Source: a bacterium (GTDB lineage: Bacteria > Krumholzibacteriota > Krumholzibacteriia > LZORAL124-64-63). From it: a stretch of DNA of 64,000 bases. The notes below the pieces were generated by a model, which was given only the letters and a program-made list of their open reading frames with translations, made no database searches and was not told the origin of the DNA. Below, one piece after another: positions 48,696 to 58,540 of the stretch (positions within the stretch are counted from its first letter, which is position 1; each line of letters begins with the position of its first letter). The translations under genes and the position numbers were made by a program. The stretch spans positions 62,001 through 126,000 of the forward strand of contig JADJYS010000033.1 in assembly GCA_016719645.1 (NCBI GenBank), read 5' to 3'.

Positions 48696-49049
48696 TCATT
48701 CGTCTTTGGGTTTTATCAATGTCTGGAGCTTCTCGAGAACGACGGCTACCGTCTCGGCCGGAAGTCTGCAGACAAATTCCGCCCTCCGCTCCCGCCAGTC
48801 CAGGCTCCTGACCTGATCGGAGAGGATCGCTCCGCCGACTCCGGCGCCGGCGTTGATCAGGACCTCGAACGGATAGCCCTTCACCTGACTCGTGATCGGG
48901 CACATGATCGCCAGCCCGACCTTGCGATTGTACGCGAGAGGGGAGATGACGAGCGCCGGCCGCCGCCCCGCCTGTTCATGCCCCGCCTGGGGGTTCATGG
49001 AGATCCAGACCGCGTCGCCCCGGTCCGGGACGTAACCGCCGGGCGTCAC
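48696..49049 (-). CDS. mazF: MazF-family endoribonuclease toxin
   Basis: A 117-residue toxin that cleaves mRNA. Family segments are YVPDRGDAVWISMNPQAGHEQAGRRPALVIS in pieces (RGD..W, EQAGRRPALV), ITSQVKGYPFEV and DQVRSLDWRERRAEF. The catalytic Arg and Ser/Thr of MazF fall in GRRPALV and PITSQ. The start is GTG at 49049, preceded by GGGGAG at 5 nt. As printed, the antitoxin frame runs straight into it, but the mazE entry explains why this is likely an error. Confidence 0.9.
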   Translation of the reverse strand: MTPGGYVPDRGDAVWISMNPQAGHEQAGRRPALVISPLAYNRKVGLAIMCPITSQVKGYPFEVLINAGAGVGGAILSDQVRSLDWRERRAEFVCRLPAETVAVVLEKLQTLIKPKDE

Positions 49050-49289
49050 CAGATCTCCCCGGCCGACCGGCGGTCCGAAATCGACGGCCGCCGGCAGATT
49101 CTCCCGTGTCACGCCGGCCAGCAGCTCTTCCAGGTTCGGCGCCTCCTGCTCGACCGGAGAAACGACGAGCTTCCCCTCGACCAGCGCGACATCGACCTCG
49201 GAACCCTGACGGGCGCGGATCTCCTGCGCGAACGGCTTGGGGATCCGCAACGCCAAGCTGTTGCCCCACTTCTGGATCCGTAGCCTCAT
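49046..49289 (-). pseudogene. mazE: MazE antitoxin (AbrB/SpoVT fold), with one extra base near its end
   Basis: An antitoxin of about 80 residues. MRLRIQKWGNSLALRIPKPF is the swapped-hairpin DNA-binding domain; the C-terminal ENLPAAVDFGPPVGR wraps the toxin. As printed the frame passes into mazF without a stop. Dropping one base from the CCCC at 49057-49060 (GGGG on this strand) gives the usual ending VGREIW and a TGA overlapping the mazF GTG. The fusion is therefore probably a sequencing artefact. The ATG at 49289 has AAGGGCGAG upstream. Confidence 0.85.
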
Positions 49290-49319
49290 GCTCTCGCCCT
49301 TTGCAATCAGGCCTTGGGT

Positions 49320-49331
49320 TTGTATATACAA
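49320..49331 (-). promoter_or_regulatory. Operator/promoter palindrome of mazEF
   Basis: TTGTATATACAA is a perfect 12-bp palindrome 31 nt upstream of mazE in an AT-rich island. It includes a TATA -10-like core. MazE/PemI antitoxins bind such boxes to repress their own operon, so this is a likely autoregulatory site. Confidence 0.6.
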
Positions 49332-49426
49332 TAAAGATACCACAGAACCCCCCTCGATGCAATTCATCGATCAGGTCTGGAGTGAACACGATGGGAGGTC
49401 GGGAGGCTGTTTGGTGAGCTTGGGTG

Positions 49427-51037
49427 TCACACGGAACTGAGCGCCAGCGTCGCCATCCGCAGATGCTCGGGCAGCCACGGAAACGCCGCGGCGAGCGCCT
49501 CGCACCGGTCCGCGAAGCTCCCCATCAGGTCCAGCCGGCGGCTGCGCCACAGCACGTCGACCCAAACCCGCAGCGCGGCGTCGGCGACCTCGGGCTCCAG
49601 GTCCACCTCGAGGTCGAGGTCGCGCCCCTCGATCAGGTCGCACACCACCACGCCCAGGGCGGCGGCGGGCAACTCCGCCATCAGGGACGCGGCCAGCGCG
49701 CGCGCCCCGGCGACGTCGCCGCAGGCCAGCCTGGCCTGGGCCAGCTTCACGGCCGCCGCCCCGCACGGCGGCGAGCCGGCGGCGCGGGCCAGGGCGGCGC
49801 GGGCGGCCGTCCAGTCGCCGCGGGCCAGCGCGTGATCGCCCACCGCCTCGTGCCACTGCGGCGGGTTGCCGTGGCGGCGGTGGTAGCGCGAGGCCAGGCC
49901 GTCGGCGTCGCGCACCAGGTGGGCGAAGGCGATCGCGGCCAGCAGGGCTTCGGGATCGCAGGGCGCGTGCTCGAGCGCCGACTCGGCCAGCGCCAGCGCC
50001 TCGCGCAGGTCGCCGCGGGACGCGGCCAGGCGGCTCAGGCCCATCAGCGGGCGGACGGTGGCGTTCTGGGGCGAGGCGGCGCCGCCCCGCTTGCGGCAGG
50101 TCCGGTAGGCGTCCGCCGCGGCGTCGGTGCGCCCCAGCGATTCGAGCACTTCCCCCCGCCGCAGCCAGTATTCCGCCGCGCCGGACGCCGCCGGCGCCCA
50201 GCGGTCCAGCCAGTTCAGCTCCTTGGCCGCCCCGTCCGCCAGCCCCCGGCCGACGTGCACGATCAGGTCGCCGGCGAAGCGGAAGCCGTCGAGCGCGCGC
50301 GGCCCGGCCTGGTCCAGCAGCGCCGCGGCCGATTTCGCCTCGCGCCGCCACAGCGCCGCGTCGTTCCAGTACCGCGCCTGCTCCAGCAGCTTGTAGCGGC
50401 TGTACCAGTCGCGCGGGTCGGCGGCGAGGCAGCGACGCAGCAGGGTGACGTCGCGGTTCTTCTTGTCGCGGGCGGCGGCCACGTCGCGCGTGTAGCCCAG
50501 GTGCCGCAGGACGCCGTCGAGCTCGCGCGTCGTGCGGCCGTCGCGCTGCAGGACGTCGGCGACGGAGCGGGACGCGTCCTCGTGGATCGCGTGCTCGTAG
50601 CGGATCGCGGGGTCGCGGCGGAACAGGCGCAGCAGACGGCACTCGTGGACGTGGCCGTGCGGCAGCTCGTCGCGCAGCAGGACGGTCGCGGCGCCGGCGT
50701 CGGGATCGTCCAGCAGGCCGCGGATGGACGCCGCCAGCTCGGGGCTGACGCGTTCGTCGGCGTCCAGCGCCAGGATCCAGTCCCCGGTGGCGGCGTCGAG
50801 CGCCGCGTTGCGGGCCGCGGCGAAATCGTCGCACCAGACGAACGGCACGACGCGCGCGCCGGCTGCCTCCAGCAGCGGCACGGTCGCGTCGCGCGAGCCG
50901 CTGTCCACGGCGACACATTCGTCCCACAGCCCCGCGACGCTCGCGAGCAGTCCCGGGAGCATCGCTTCCTCGTCGCGGACGATCAGGCACAGACTCAGGC
51001 GCGGGGTGGCCAGGGCGGTCCCTCCGGTTGAAGCCAA
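49427..51037 (-). CDS. Family 2 glycosyltransferase with TPR-like C-terminal region
   Basis: A protein of about 530 residues. The N-terminal GT2 domain has LSLCLIVRDEEAMLPGLL, ECVAVDSGSRDATVPLL, and the metal-binding WILALDADERVSPEL. The acceptor end has HAIHEDASRSV. After residue 250 the sequence is Ala/Arg-rich helical repeats typical of TPR (WLRRGEVLESLGRTDAAADAYR). It resembles SunS-type or glycan-extending cytoplasmic transferases. The start is uncertain: TTG at 51037 is used, but GGAGGG 6 nt before a CTG at 51013 would fit a rarer start. The sugar and acceptor are unknown. Confidence 0.83.
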   Translation of the reverse strand: MASTGGTALATPRLSLCLIVRDEEAMLPGLLASVAGLWDECVAVDSGSRDATVPLLEAAGARVVPFVWCDDFAAARNAALDAATGDWILALDADERVSPELAASIRGLLDDPDAGAATVLLRDELPHGHVHECRLLRLFRRDPAIRYEHAIHEDASRSVADVLQRDGRTTRELDGVLRHLGYTRDVAAARDKKNRDVTLLRRCLAADPRDWYSRYKLLEQARYWNDAALWRREAKSAAALLDQAGPRALDGFRFAGDLIVHVGRGLADGAAKELNWLDRWAPAASGAAEYWLRRGEVLESLGRTDAAADAYRTCRKRGGAASPQNATVRPLMGLSRLAASRGDLREALALAESALEHAPCDPEALLAAIAFAHLVRDADGLASRYHRRHGNPPQWHEAVGDHALARGDWTAARAALARAAGSPPCGAAAVKLAQARLACGDVAGARALAASLMAELPAAALGVVVCDLIEGRDLDLEVDLEPEVADAALRVWVDVLWRSRRLDLMGSFADRCEALAAAFPWLPEHLRMATLALSSV

Positions 51038-51266
51038 GTTCTCCGCCCGCAAGGGGCAAGGCCCGTGCCAGCGGCATCGGCGCCGGGGGAGGGGCCCGGC
51101 CGCCGCGGGCGCCGCGATCCGTCCAGCCCGGCTTCCCGGCTGGTCGGATTCTGGACACCGGCGGCCCTGGAACGCCGTTTCGGGCCCCGTGGCGCCACCA
51201 GAGAAGCGGCCCGTCGCTTGCAAGCCCACCCGCGAAGCACTAGGACACCTCCTACAGGAGGACGGA

Positions 51267-52523
51267 GTGAGGACGGCAAACCTCCCCCAGACGAGCGATC
51301 GGGAAGCGCCGGGCACCCCCCGCCTGGCGTACTTCGGCGGGGAACCGGCCTTCGCGGTTCCCCGTCACGTCGGCGCCCCCAACCTGGGCGACCGCGAGGT
51401 CCTGCTGCGCCGCATCGAGGGCCTGCTGGACCGCCGCTGGCTGACCAACCGCGGCCCGCTGGTCGAGGAGTTCGAGCGGCGCCTGGCCGAGCGCGTCGGC
51501 GTGAAGCACGTCGTGGTGACGTGCAACGCGACCACCGCGCTGGAGATCGCCGTGCGCGCCCTGGACCTGGGCGGCGAGGTCATCGTGCCCTCGTTCACCT
51601 TCATCGCGACCGCCCACGCGCTGCAGTGGCAGCGCATCACGCCGGTGTTCTGCGACATCGAGCCCGGCGGCTACACGCTCGACCCCGACCGGGTCGAAGA
51701 GCTGATCACGCCCCGCACCACCGGCATCATCGGCGTGCACCTGTTCGGGCGCACGGCCCGCGTCGACGAGCTGCAGCGGCTGGCCGACCGCCGCGGCCTG
51801 CAGCTGCTGTTCGACGCCGCCCACGCCTTCGGCTGCACGCGCGACGGGCGCTCCGTCGGCGGCTTCGGCCGCTGCGAGATCTTCAGCTTCCACGCCACCA
51901 AGTTCCTCAACGCCTTCGAGGGTGGCGCCGTCGCCACCGACGACGACGACCTGGCCGAGCGCGTCCGCCTGATGCAGAACTTCGGCTTCGCCGGCGAGGA
52001 CCGCGTGATCCACGTCGGGGTCAACGGCAAGATGACCGAGGTCTCGGCGGCCATGGGCCTCACCTCGCTGGAGGCGGAAGCCGGCATCGTCGCGGTCAAC
52101 CGCGGCCACTACGACGCCTACCGCCGCGAGCTGCGCGGCGTGCCCGGGCTGACGCTCATGCGCTACGACGAGCGCGAGCGCAACAACTACCAGTACGTCG
52201 TGGTCGAGGTGGACCGCGACGAGGCCGGCCTCTCGCGCGACCAGCTGGTCGCGTTGCTGCGGGCCGAGAACGTGCTGGCGCGCCGCTACTTCCACCCCGG
52301 CTGCCACCGCATGGAACCCTACCGGGCACTGTTCCCCCACGCCGGTCTGCTGCTGCCGCGCACCGAGCACGTCGCCGACCGCGTGCTGGCCCTGCCCACC
52401 GGGGGCGGCGTCGACGCCGGCGACGTCGCGCGCATCGGCGGCCTGCTGCGCGCGATGGTCGCGAACGCCGCCGGGATCCGCGACCGCTGGCCCCACGCCG
52501 TCCGCCGAGGGAGCGCCCCGTGA
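51267..52523 (+). CDS. DegT/DnrJ/EryC1 family sugar aminotransferase
   Basis: A 418-residue PLP enzyme that aminates nucleotide-linked keto-sugars for surface glycans. Markers are TNRGPLVEEFERRLAERVGVKH, TCNATTALEIAV, VPSFTFIATAHA, DAAHAFGC, FSFHATKFLNAFEGG (PLP Lys) and VGVNGKMTEVSAAMGL. The GTG at 51267 has AGGAGGACGG upstream. It overlaps the next gene as GTGA and is divergent from the GT2-TPR gene. Confidence 0.93.
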   Translation: MRTANLPQTSDREAPGTPRLAYFGGEPAFAVPRHVGAPNLGDREVLLRRIEGLLDRRWLTNRGPLVEEFERRLAERVGVKHVVVTCNATTALEIAVRALDLGGEVIVPSFTFIATAHALQWQRITPVFCDIEPGGYTLDPDRVEELITPRTTGIIGVHLFGRTARVDELQRLADRRGLQLLFDAAHAFGCTRDGRSVGGFGRCEIFSFHATKFLNAFEGGAVATDDDDLAERVRLMQNFGFAGEDRVIHVGVNGKMTEVSAAMGLTSLEAEAGIVAVNRGHYDAYRRELRGVPGLTLMRYDERERNNYQYVVVEVDRDEAGLSRDQLVALLRAENVLARRYFHPGCHRMEPYRALFPHAGLLLPRTEHVADRVLALPTGGGVDAGDVARIGGLLRAMVANAAGIRDRWPHAVRRGSAP

Positions 52524-54451
52524 TCGGACAACCGACCCGTCCCGCAGCGCCGGCCGCCGACGCCGTGCTCGTCAACGTGGGCTGCGGCGACCAGCCGCTG
52601 CCGGGCTTCGTCAACCTCGACCTCGACCGCGACGCCGACCTGAAGCTCGACGTCCGCCGCGGCCTGCCCTTCGCCGACGGCACCGTCGACGGCATCCACA
52701 GCGAGCACTTCGTCGAGCACCTGACCCAGGGCGAGCTGATGGCCTTCCTGCGCGAGTGCCGCCGCGCGCTGCGCCCGGGCGGCGTGGTGCGCGTCGCCAC
52801 GCCCGACCTCGCCGAGATCGTCCGCTGCTACCTCGACCCCGACTGGCACGAGCGCTGCGGCCTGAAGGACTACGGCTACGACTGGCTCGCCAACCCCTGC
52901 GAGATGCTGAACGTCTGCCTGCGGGACTGGGGCCACAAGCACGTGGTCGACGCCGCCGAACTGAAGCGCCTGGCCCGGCTGGCCGGCCTGGCCGAACCGG
53001 TGGCGTGCGCGACGGGGGAGAGCCGCTGGCCGTATTTCCGGGGCGTCGAAACCCGGCTCGGGCGCCACCTGGTGATGGAGTTCCGCCGTCCCGTCCCGGC
53101 GCCGCACCCCGCGGCGGAGCCGCCCCTGGTCAGCGTGCTGATCGCCGCCTACGAGCCGCGCTGGTTCGAGGCCGCCCTGCTGTCGGCGCGCCGCCAGACC
53201 CACGCGCACCTGGAGATCCTGGTCGGCGACGACAGCCCCGGCGACGAGATCGAGGCCGTCTGCCGCCGGCACGCAGCCGAGGACCCGCGCGTGAGCTACG
53301 TGCGCAACCCGGCGGTCCTGGGCGAGATCGACAACTGGCAGGCCCTCTACGAGCGCGCGCGCGGCGACTACGTGAAATGCCTGGCCGACGACGACCTGCT
53401 CGAGCCGCCGTGCGTCGCGCGCCTGGTCGAAGCGCTCGCAGGCCGTCGCGAGGCGACCCTGGCCGCCTCCTACCGCCGCCTGATCGACGAGGAGGGCCGC
53501 GTCCTGCCCGACGACTTCAACGCGCCGTTGGCCGCGGACGACGTGGTGATCCGCGGGACGGACCTCGCGGCGCTGATGCTGGGCCACCGCCGCAACTTCA
53601 TCGGCGAACCCACCACCTGCCTGTTCCGCCGCGAGGACGCCGCCGACGCCCTGCCGGCCCTGATGTCCTTCGGCGGGCGGCGGGCCCTGACCAACGGCGA
53701 CATGTCCCTGTGGTGCCACCTGCTGAGCAAGGGCGACCTGGTGCTGCTGCGCGAGCCGCTCAGCTCCTTCCGCCAGCGCACGACCCAGACCTGCCGCAGC
53801 GAGCGGCACCGCGCCGACGCCCAGCGCGCCTGGGACCTGCTGGGGCAGGACGCCCTGCGCCTGGGCCTGTGGTCGGGCGCGGCGCCGTCGGGCGGGCGAG
53901 TCGCGGCCCGGCCGCTGGCGCCGCCGCCGCCGCCCGCGCCCGAGATCTCGCTGCTGCTGCCGGCCGCCGGCGACCTGCCGGTCCTGCTGCGCGGCCTGCT
54001 CGCCCTGGCCGCCGAGAAGCTGCCGACCGTCCTGGAGTACGTGGTCGTGGATGCGGGCCTGGCGCCGCCGGCGCGCCGGTACCTGGAACGCGCCGTCGCG
54101 ACCCAGCCCGGGCTGCGGATCGTCGACGGCGCGGCGGACTGCCGGGCCGCCGCCATCGACCGCGCCGCCGCGTCGGCGCTCGGCGCCTGCTTCGTGATCG
54201 CCGACCTGGACACCGAACTGTCCCCCGGGTGGCTCGCCGCCGCGGTGATGCCCCTGGTGTCGCGGCCGGACCTGGCCGCCAACGGCCCCGCCGGCGCCCC
54301 CGTCCTGGCCGTGAGGGCCGACTGCTTCCGGCAGGTCGGCGGCTGCGGGTCGGGGGCCGATTGGCGCCGGACGCTGCTCACGGGCCTGCAGGGAGCCGGT
54401 TTGGCGACCTCGACCGGCCCTGCAACCCCCATAGAAATTTCTTGCGCCTAG
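52520..54451 (+). CDS. Fusion of SAM methyltransferase and two glycosyltransferase-2 domains
   Basis: A 643-residue protein. Residues 1-185: methyltransferase with VLVNVGCGDQPLPGFVNLDLD (SAM loop) and ALRPGGVVRVATPDL. Residues about 200-440: GT2 with SVLIAAYEPRWFEAALLSAR, ILVGDDSPGDEIE and VKCLADDDLLEP. Residues 475-630: a shorter, degenerate GT2-like domain (ISLLLPAAGDLPVLL; CFVIADLDTELSPGW). The start is a GTG overlapping the DegT stop, so both act in one pathway, probably building a methylated, amino-sugar-containing surface glycan. Confidence 0.85.
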   Translation: MIGQPTRPAAPAADAVLVNVGCGDQPLPGFVNLDLDRDADLKLDVRRGLPFADGTVDGIHSEHFVEHLTQGELMAFLRECRRALRPGGVVRVATPDLAEIVRCYLDPDWHERCGLKDYGYDWLANPCEMLNVCLRDWGHKHVVDAAELKRLARLAGLAEPVACATGESRWPYFRGVETRLGRHLVMEFRRPVPAPHPAAEPPLVSVLIAAYEPRWFEAALLSARRQTHAHLEILVGDDSPGDEIEAVCRRHAAEDPRVSYVRNPAVLGEIDNWQALYERARGDYVKCLADDDLLEPPCVARLVEALAGRREATLAASYRRLIDEEGRVLPDDFNAPLAADDVVIRGTDLAALMLGHRRNFIGEPTTCLFRREDAADALPALMSFGGRRALTNGDMSLWCHLLSKGDLVLLREPLSSFRQRTTQTCRSERHRADAQRAWDLLGQDALRLGLWSGAAPSGGRVAARPLAPPPPPAPEISLLLPAAGDLPVLLRGLLALAAEKLPTVLEYVVVDAGLAPPARRYLERAVATQPGLRIVDGAADCRAAAIDRAAASALGACFVIADLDTELSPGWLAAAVMPLVSRPDLAANGPAGAPVLAVRADCFRQVGGCGSGADWRRTLLTGLQGAGLATSTGPATPIEISCA

Positions 54452-54498
54452 TCGGTACGCAGATATCTTTGGCATACCAATAAGTCTTGGCACGCCAA
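54442..54498 (+). promoter_or_regulatory. feoAB promoter with tandem palindromic operators
   Basis: TTGCGC (54442-54447), 16 bp, TATCTT (54464-54469). Two 12-bp palindromes follow: TTGGCATACCAA (54469-54480) and TTGGCACGCCAA (54487-54498), centres 18 bp apart, overlapping the expected start site. The second is flanked to make an 18-base inverted repeat (54484-54501). A metal-dependent repressor site is inferred from the iron-transport genes below. Confidence 0.5.
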
Positions 54499-54539
54499 GA
54501 CCCAGCTTCGGCTGAGGGACGCCAACGATCGGATCGTGC

Positions 54540-54762
54540 GTGACACTCGACCTGGTGCAGACCGGCTCGGCCGCCGAACTCCTGGACATCGACCCCTGCA
54601 ACGGGCTGCGCACCCGTCTGATGGAGATGGGCCTCACGCCCGGCACCCGCCTGTCGGTCATCCGCCACGCCCCTGGGCGATCCCATCGAGATCAAGGTCC
54701 GCGGCTACCGCCTCTCCATCCGCAAGCAGGAAGCGGCCCTGATCCGCTGCCGCCCCCTCTGA
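54540..54762 (+). pseudogene. feoA: FeoA-like small SH3-domain protein, one frameshift
   Basis: FeoA assists FeoB in ferrous iron uptake. The GTG frame gives LDLVQTGSAAELLDIDP, TRLMEMGLTPGTRLSVIRHA; after CCCC (54670-54673) the next frame gives LGDPIEIKVRGYRLSIRKQEAALI and a TGA at 54762. Deleting one C restores a typical FeoA of about 73 residues. The split point and full conservation suggest a sequencing error. It lies 25 nt before feoB. No strong ribosome binding site is visible before the GTG. Confidence 0.85.
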
Positions 54763-54787
54763 TCCCGAGCTCCTGACGGAGGACGCG

Positions 54788-56935
54788 ATGGCCCCCGCCA
54801 CGGACCCCGCCCGCCGGCAGAAGATCGTCGCGGTCGCCGGCAACCCCAACAGCGGCAAGACGACCCTCTTCAACGCGCTCACCGGCGCCCACGCCAAGAT
54901 CGGCAACTACCCCGGCATCACCGTCGAGTCCCGCACCGCCGAGGCCGAGCTGCCGCGCGCCGGCCGCGTCACCCTGGTCGACGTGCCCGGCACCTACAGC
55001 CTGACGGCGCGCTCGCCCGACGAGGAGGTGGCGATCAACTCGCTGCTGGGGCGCAAGGGCCTGCCGCGGCCCGACGCGGTCCTGGTCGTGCTGGACGCCG
55101 TGGCGCTCGAGCGCAGCCTGTTCTTCCTGATGCAGGTGATGGAGTTCGGGCTGCCGGTCATCGCGGTGGTCAACATGATCGACGCCGCCCGCGGCGAGGG
55201 CATCGACCTGCACTTCGACGCGCTGCGCAAGGAGCTCGGGATCCCCGTCGTGGGCACGGTCGCCCGCCGACGCCAGGGCCTCGACCTGGTGCGCGAGGCG
55301 CTCGACGACCTGCTGGCCGACGGCAAGGCGCCGCCGCCGCCCGCCTGGCTGTGGGAGCCCTGCGCCGAGCTGTCCCGCGACCTCGACGGCTTCGACGCCG
55401 CGATCCGCGAGGAAGTCCACTTCAGCCTGCCCACCCCCTCCGCGCGCCGCGCCTTCGCCCTCTGGCTGATGATGAGCGTCACGCCGCACAGCGAGCTCGA
55501 GGTCCGGCCGCGCCTGCGCGGGATCGCCCTGGAGACGCGCGCCCGGCTCGAGGCCGCGGGCCGCGACCTCGCGCGCGAGGCGGTGGCGGCCCGCTACGCG
55601 AAGATCGACCTGCTGGCCCCGCGCCTGATCACCCGCAACCCGCCCCGCAGCCACCAGACCGAGCGCATCGACGCGGTGCTCACCCACCCGCTGTGGGGCA
55701 CGGCGGTCTTCGTCACGATCATGGGCCTGATCTTCCAGACGCTGTTCAGCTGGTCCGAGCCGTTCATGGGCCTGATCGAGGGCGGGGTCGGCGGCCTCGC
55801 CGGCGCCCTGCGCGGCGTGCTGCCGGCCGGGATCCCGCGGGACCTGCTGCTGGACGGCGTGATCGCCGGCGTGGGCGGCGTGCTGGTGTTCCTGCCGCAG
55901 ATCCTGTTCCTGTTCCTGTTCATCTCGATCCTCGAGGGCACCGGCTACCTGGCGCGCGCGGCCTTCCTGATCGACCGGCTCATGCGCAAGCTCGGCCTGC
56001 ACGGCCAGGCCTTCGTGCCGATGCTCAGCGGCTACGCCTGCGCCATCCCGGCGATCATGGCCACCCGCACCATCGACAACCGCCGCGACCGCTTCCTGAC
56101 GATCATGGCCGTGCCCCTGATCAGCTGCTCGGCCCGCCTGCCGGTCTACACCCTGGTGATCGCGCTGACCTTCCCCGCCGCGCAGAAGATCGGCTTCCTG
56201 AGCACCGGCACGCTGGTGCTGCTGGGGATCTACGTGCTGAGCTCGCTGCTGGCGCTGCTGGCCGTGGGCCTGCTGGGCCGCACCGTCTTCAAGGGCCGGC
56301 CGCGCCCCCTGCTGCTGGAGCTGCCGGCCTACCGCATGCCCGACGCCAAGACCGTCCTGATGGTGATGTGGGAGCGCTCGCGCGCCTTCCTGACCACCGC
56401 CGGCACGGTGATCCTGGTGATGACGGTGGTGCTGTGGGTGCTGCTGTCGTTCCCGCGCGCCGGCGCCGACCTGCCGCCGGGCGCCGACGCGGCGGCCGCC
56501 CAGTCCGAGCAGCTGCGCCACAGCTACGCCGGCCGCATCGGCGGCGCGCTCGAGCCCGTCATCGCGCCCCTGGGCTTCGACTGGAAGATCGGCATCGGCC
56601 TGATCGGCGCCTTCGCCGCGCGCGAGGTCTTCGTCGGCACGATGGGCGTGGTCTACGGCGTCGGCGGCGAGGGGGACCCGGCCGACGGCACCCTGCGCGC
56701 GGCGATGCTCCGCGACCGCCGGCCCGACGGCCGGCCGGTCTGGTCGCCGCTGACCGGGGTGAGCCTGATCGTCTTCTTCATGATCGCCATGCAGTGCATG
56801 AGCACCCTCGCGGTCACCCGCCGCGAGACCGCCAGCTGGGGCTGGACCCTGTTCATGCTGGGCTACCTGACCGCCGCCGCCTACCTGGCCTCGCTGATGG
56901 TCTACCAGGGCGGCCGGGCGCTGGGCTTCGCCTGA
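54788..56935 (+). CDS. feoB: Ferrous iron transport protein FeoB
   Basis: A 715-residue membrane GTPase importing Fe(II). G1 is GNPNSGKTT (18-26), G2/switch is [12 protein letters not shown]3 is DVPGTY and G4 is NMID. The membrane part has the Gate motifs: [20 protein letters not shown] with [14 protein letters not shown], and [11 protein letters not shown], both carrying cysteines typical of the iron path. FeoB ends with [18 protein letters not shown] precedes the ATG. It is downstream of feoA. Confidence 0.96.
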   Translation: MAPATDPARRQKIVAVAGNPNSGKTTLFNALTGAHAKIGNYPGITVESRTAEAELPRAGRVTLVDVPGTYSLTARSPDEEVAINSLLGRKGLPRPDAVLVVLDAVALERSLFFLMQVMEFGLPVIAVVNMIDAARGEGIDLHFDALRKELGIPVVGTVARRRQGLDLVREALDDLLADGKAPPPPAWLWEPCAELSRDLDGFDAAIREEVHFSLPTPSARRAFALWLMMSVTPHSELEVRPRLRGIALETRARLEAAGRDLAREAVAARYAKIDLLAPRLITRNPPRSHQTERIDAVLTHPLWGTAVFVTIMGLIFQTLFSWSEPFMGLIEGGVGGLAGALRGVLPAGIPRDLLLDGVIAGVGGVLVFLPQILFLFLFISILEGTGYLARAAFLIDRLMRKLGLHGQAFVPMLSGYACAIPAIMATRTIDNRRDRFLTIMAVPLISCSARLPVYTLVIALTFPAAQKIGFLSTGTLVLLGIYVLSSLLALLAVGLLGRTVFKGRPRPLLLELPAYRMPDAKTVLMVMWERSRAFLTTAGTVILVMTVVLWVLLSFPRAGADLPPGADAAAAQSEQLRHSYAGRIGGALEPVIAPLGFDWKIGIGLIGAFAAREVFVGTMGVVYGVGGEGDPADGTLRAAMLRDRRPDGRPVWSPLTGVSLIVFFMIAMQCMSTLAVTRRETASWGWTLFMLGYLTAAAYLASLMVYQGGRALGFA

Positions 56936-57047
56936 CCCTGGAGGACCGCCCCCCGAGACCACCCCCGAGGGCTTGCGCGGCGGGGCGCGATCGTCCATCA
57001 TGTCCAGCATTCGCCGCGAACCCCCACCGCCAGCGCGAGGATGCGAC

Positions 57048-58434
<1,387 letters not shown>

Positions 58435-58448
<14 letters not shown>

Positions 58449-58475
58449 GGCGCCGACTTCTAGGGCGCCGACTTC
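58435..58475 (+). repeat. 15-bp tandem repeat spanning the asnS stop codon
   Basis: GCGCCGACTTCTAGG occurs at 58435-58449 and 58450-58464, with a partial third copy (GCGCCGACTTC) at 58465-58475. The first copy encodes the ADF-stop end of asnS, so the gene end has been duplicated twice. It looks like a recent slippage event. Confidence 0.85.
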
Positions 58476-58492
58476 GCAGTCATGCACGACCA

Positions 58493-58520
58493 GAGGCCCC
58501 GGGCATCAGCCCGGGGCCTC
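58493..58520 (+). terminator. Terminator between asnS and the glycosyltransferase
   Basis: An 11-bp stem, GAGGCCCCGGG and CCCGGGGCCTC, with a CATCAG loop, between convergent genes. It can act for both. Confidence 0.6.
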
Positions 58521-58540
58521 GTCGCGTCGGCGCTCGCGGT

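Noticed and set aside
48696..49289. A natural MazE-MazF fusion toxin-antitoxin protein
   Set aside because: A single base in GGGG accounts for it, restoring the usual MazE C-terminus and GTGA overlap, and similar one-base breaks occur elsewhere in the window.
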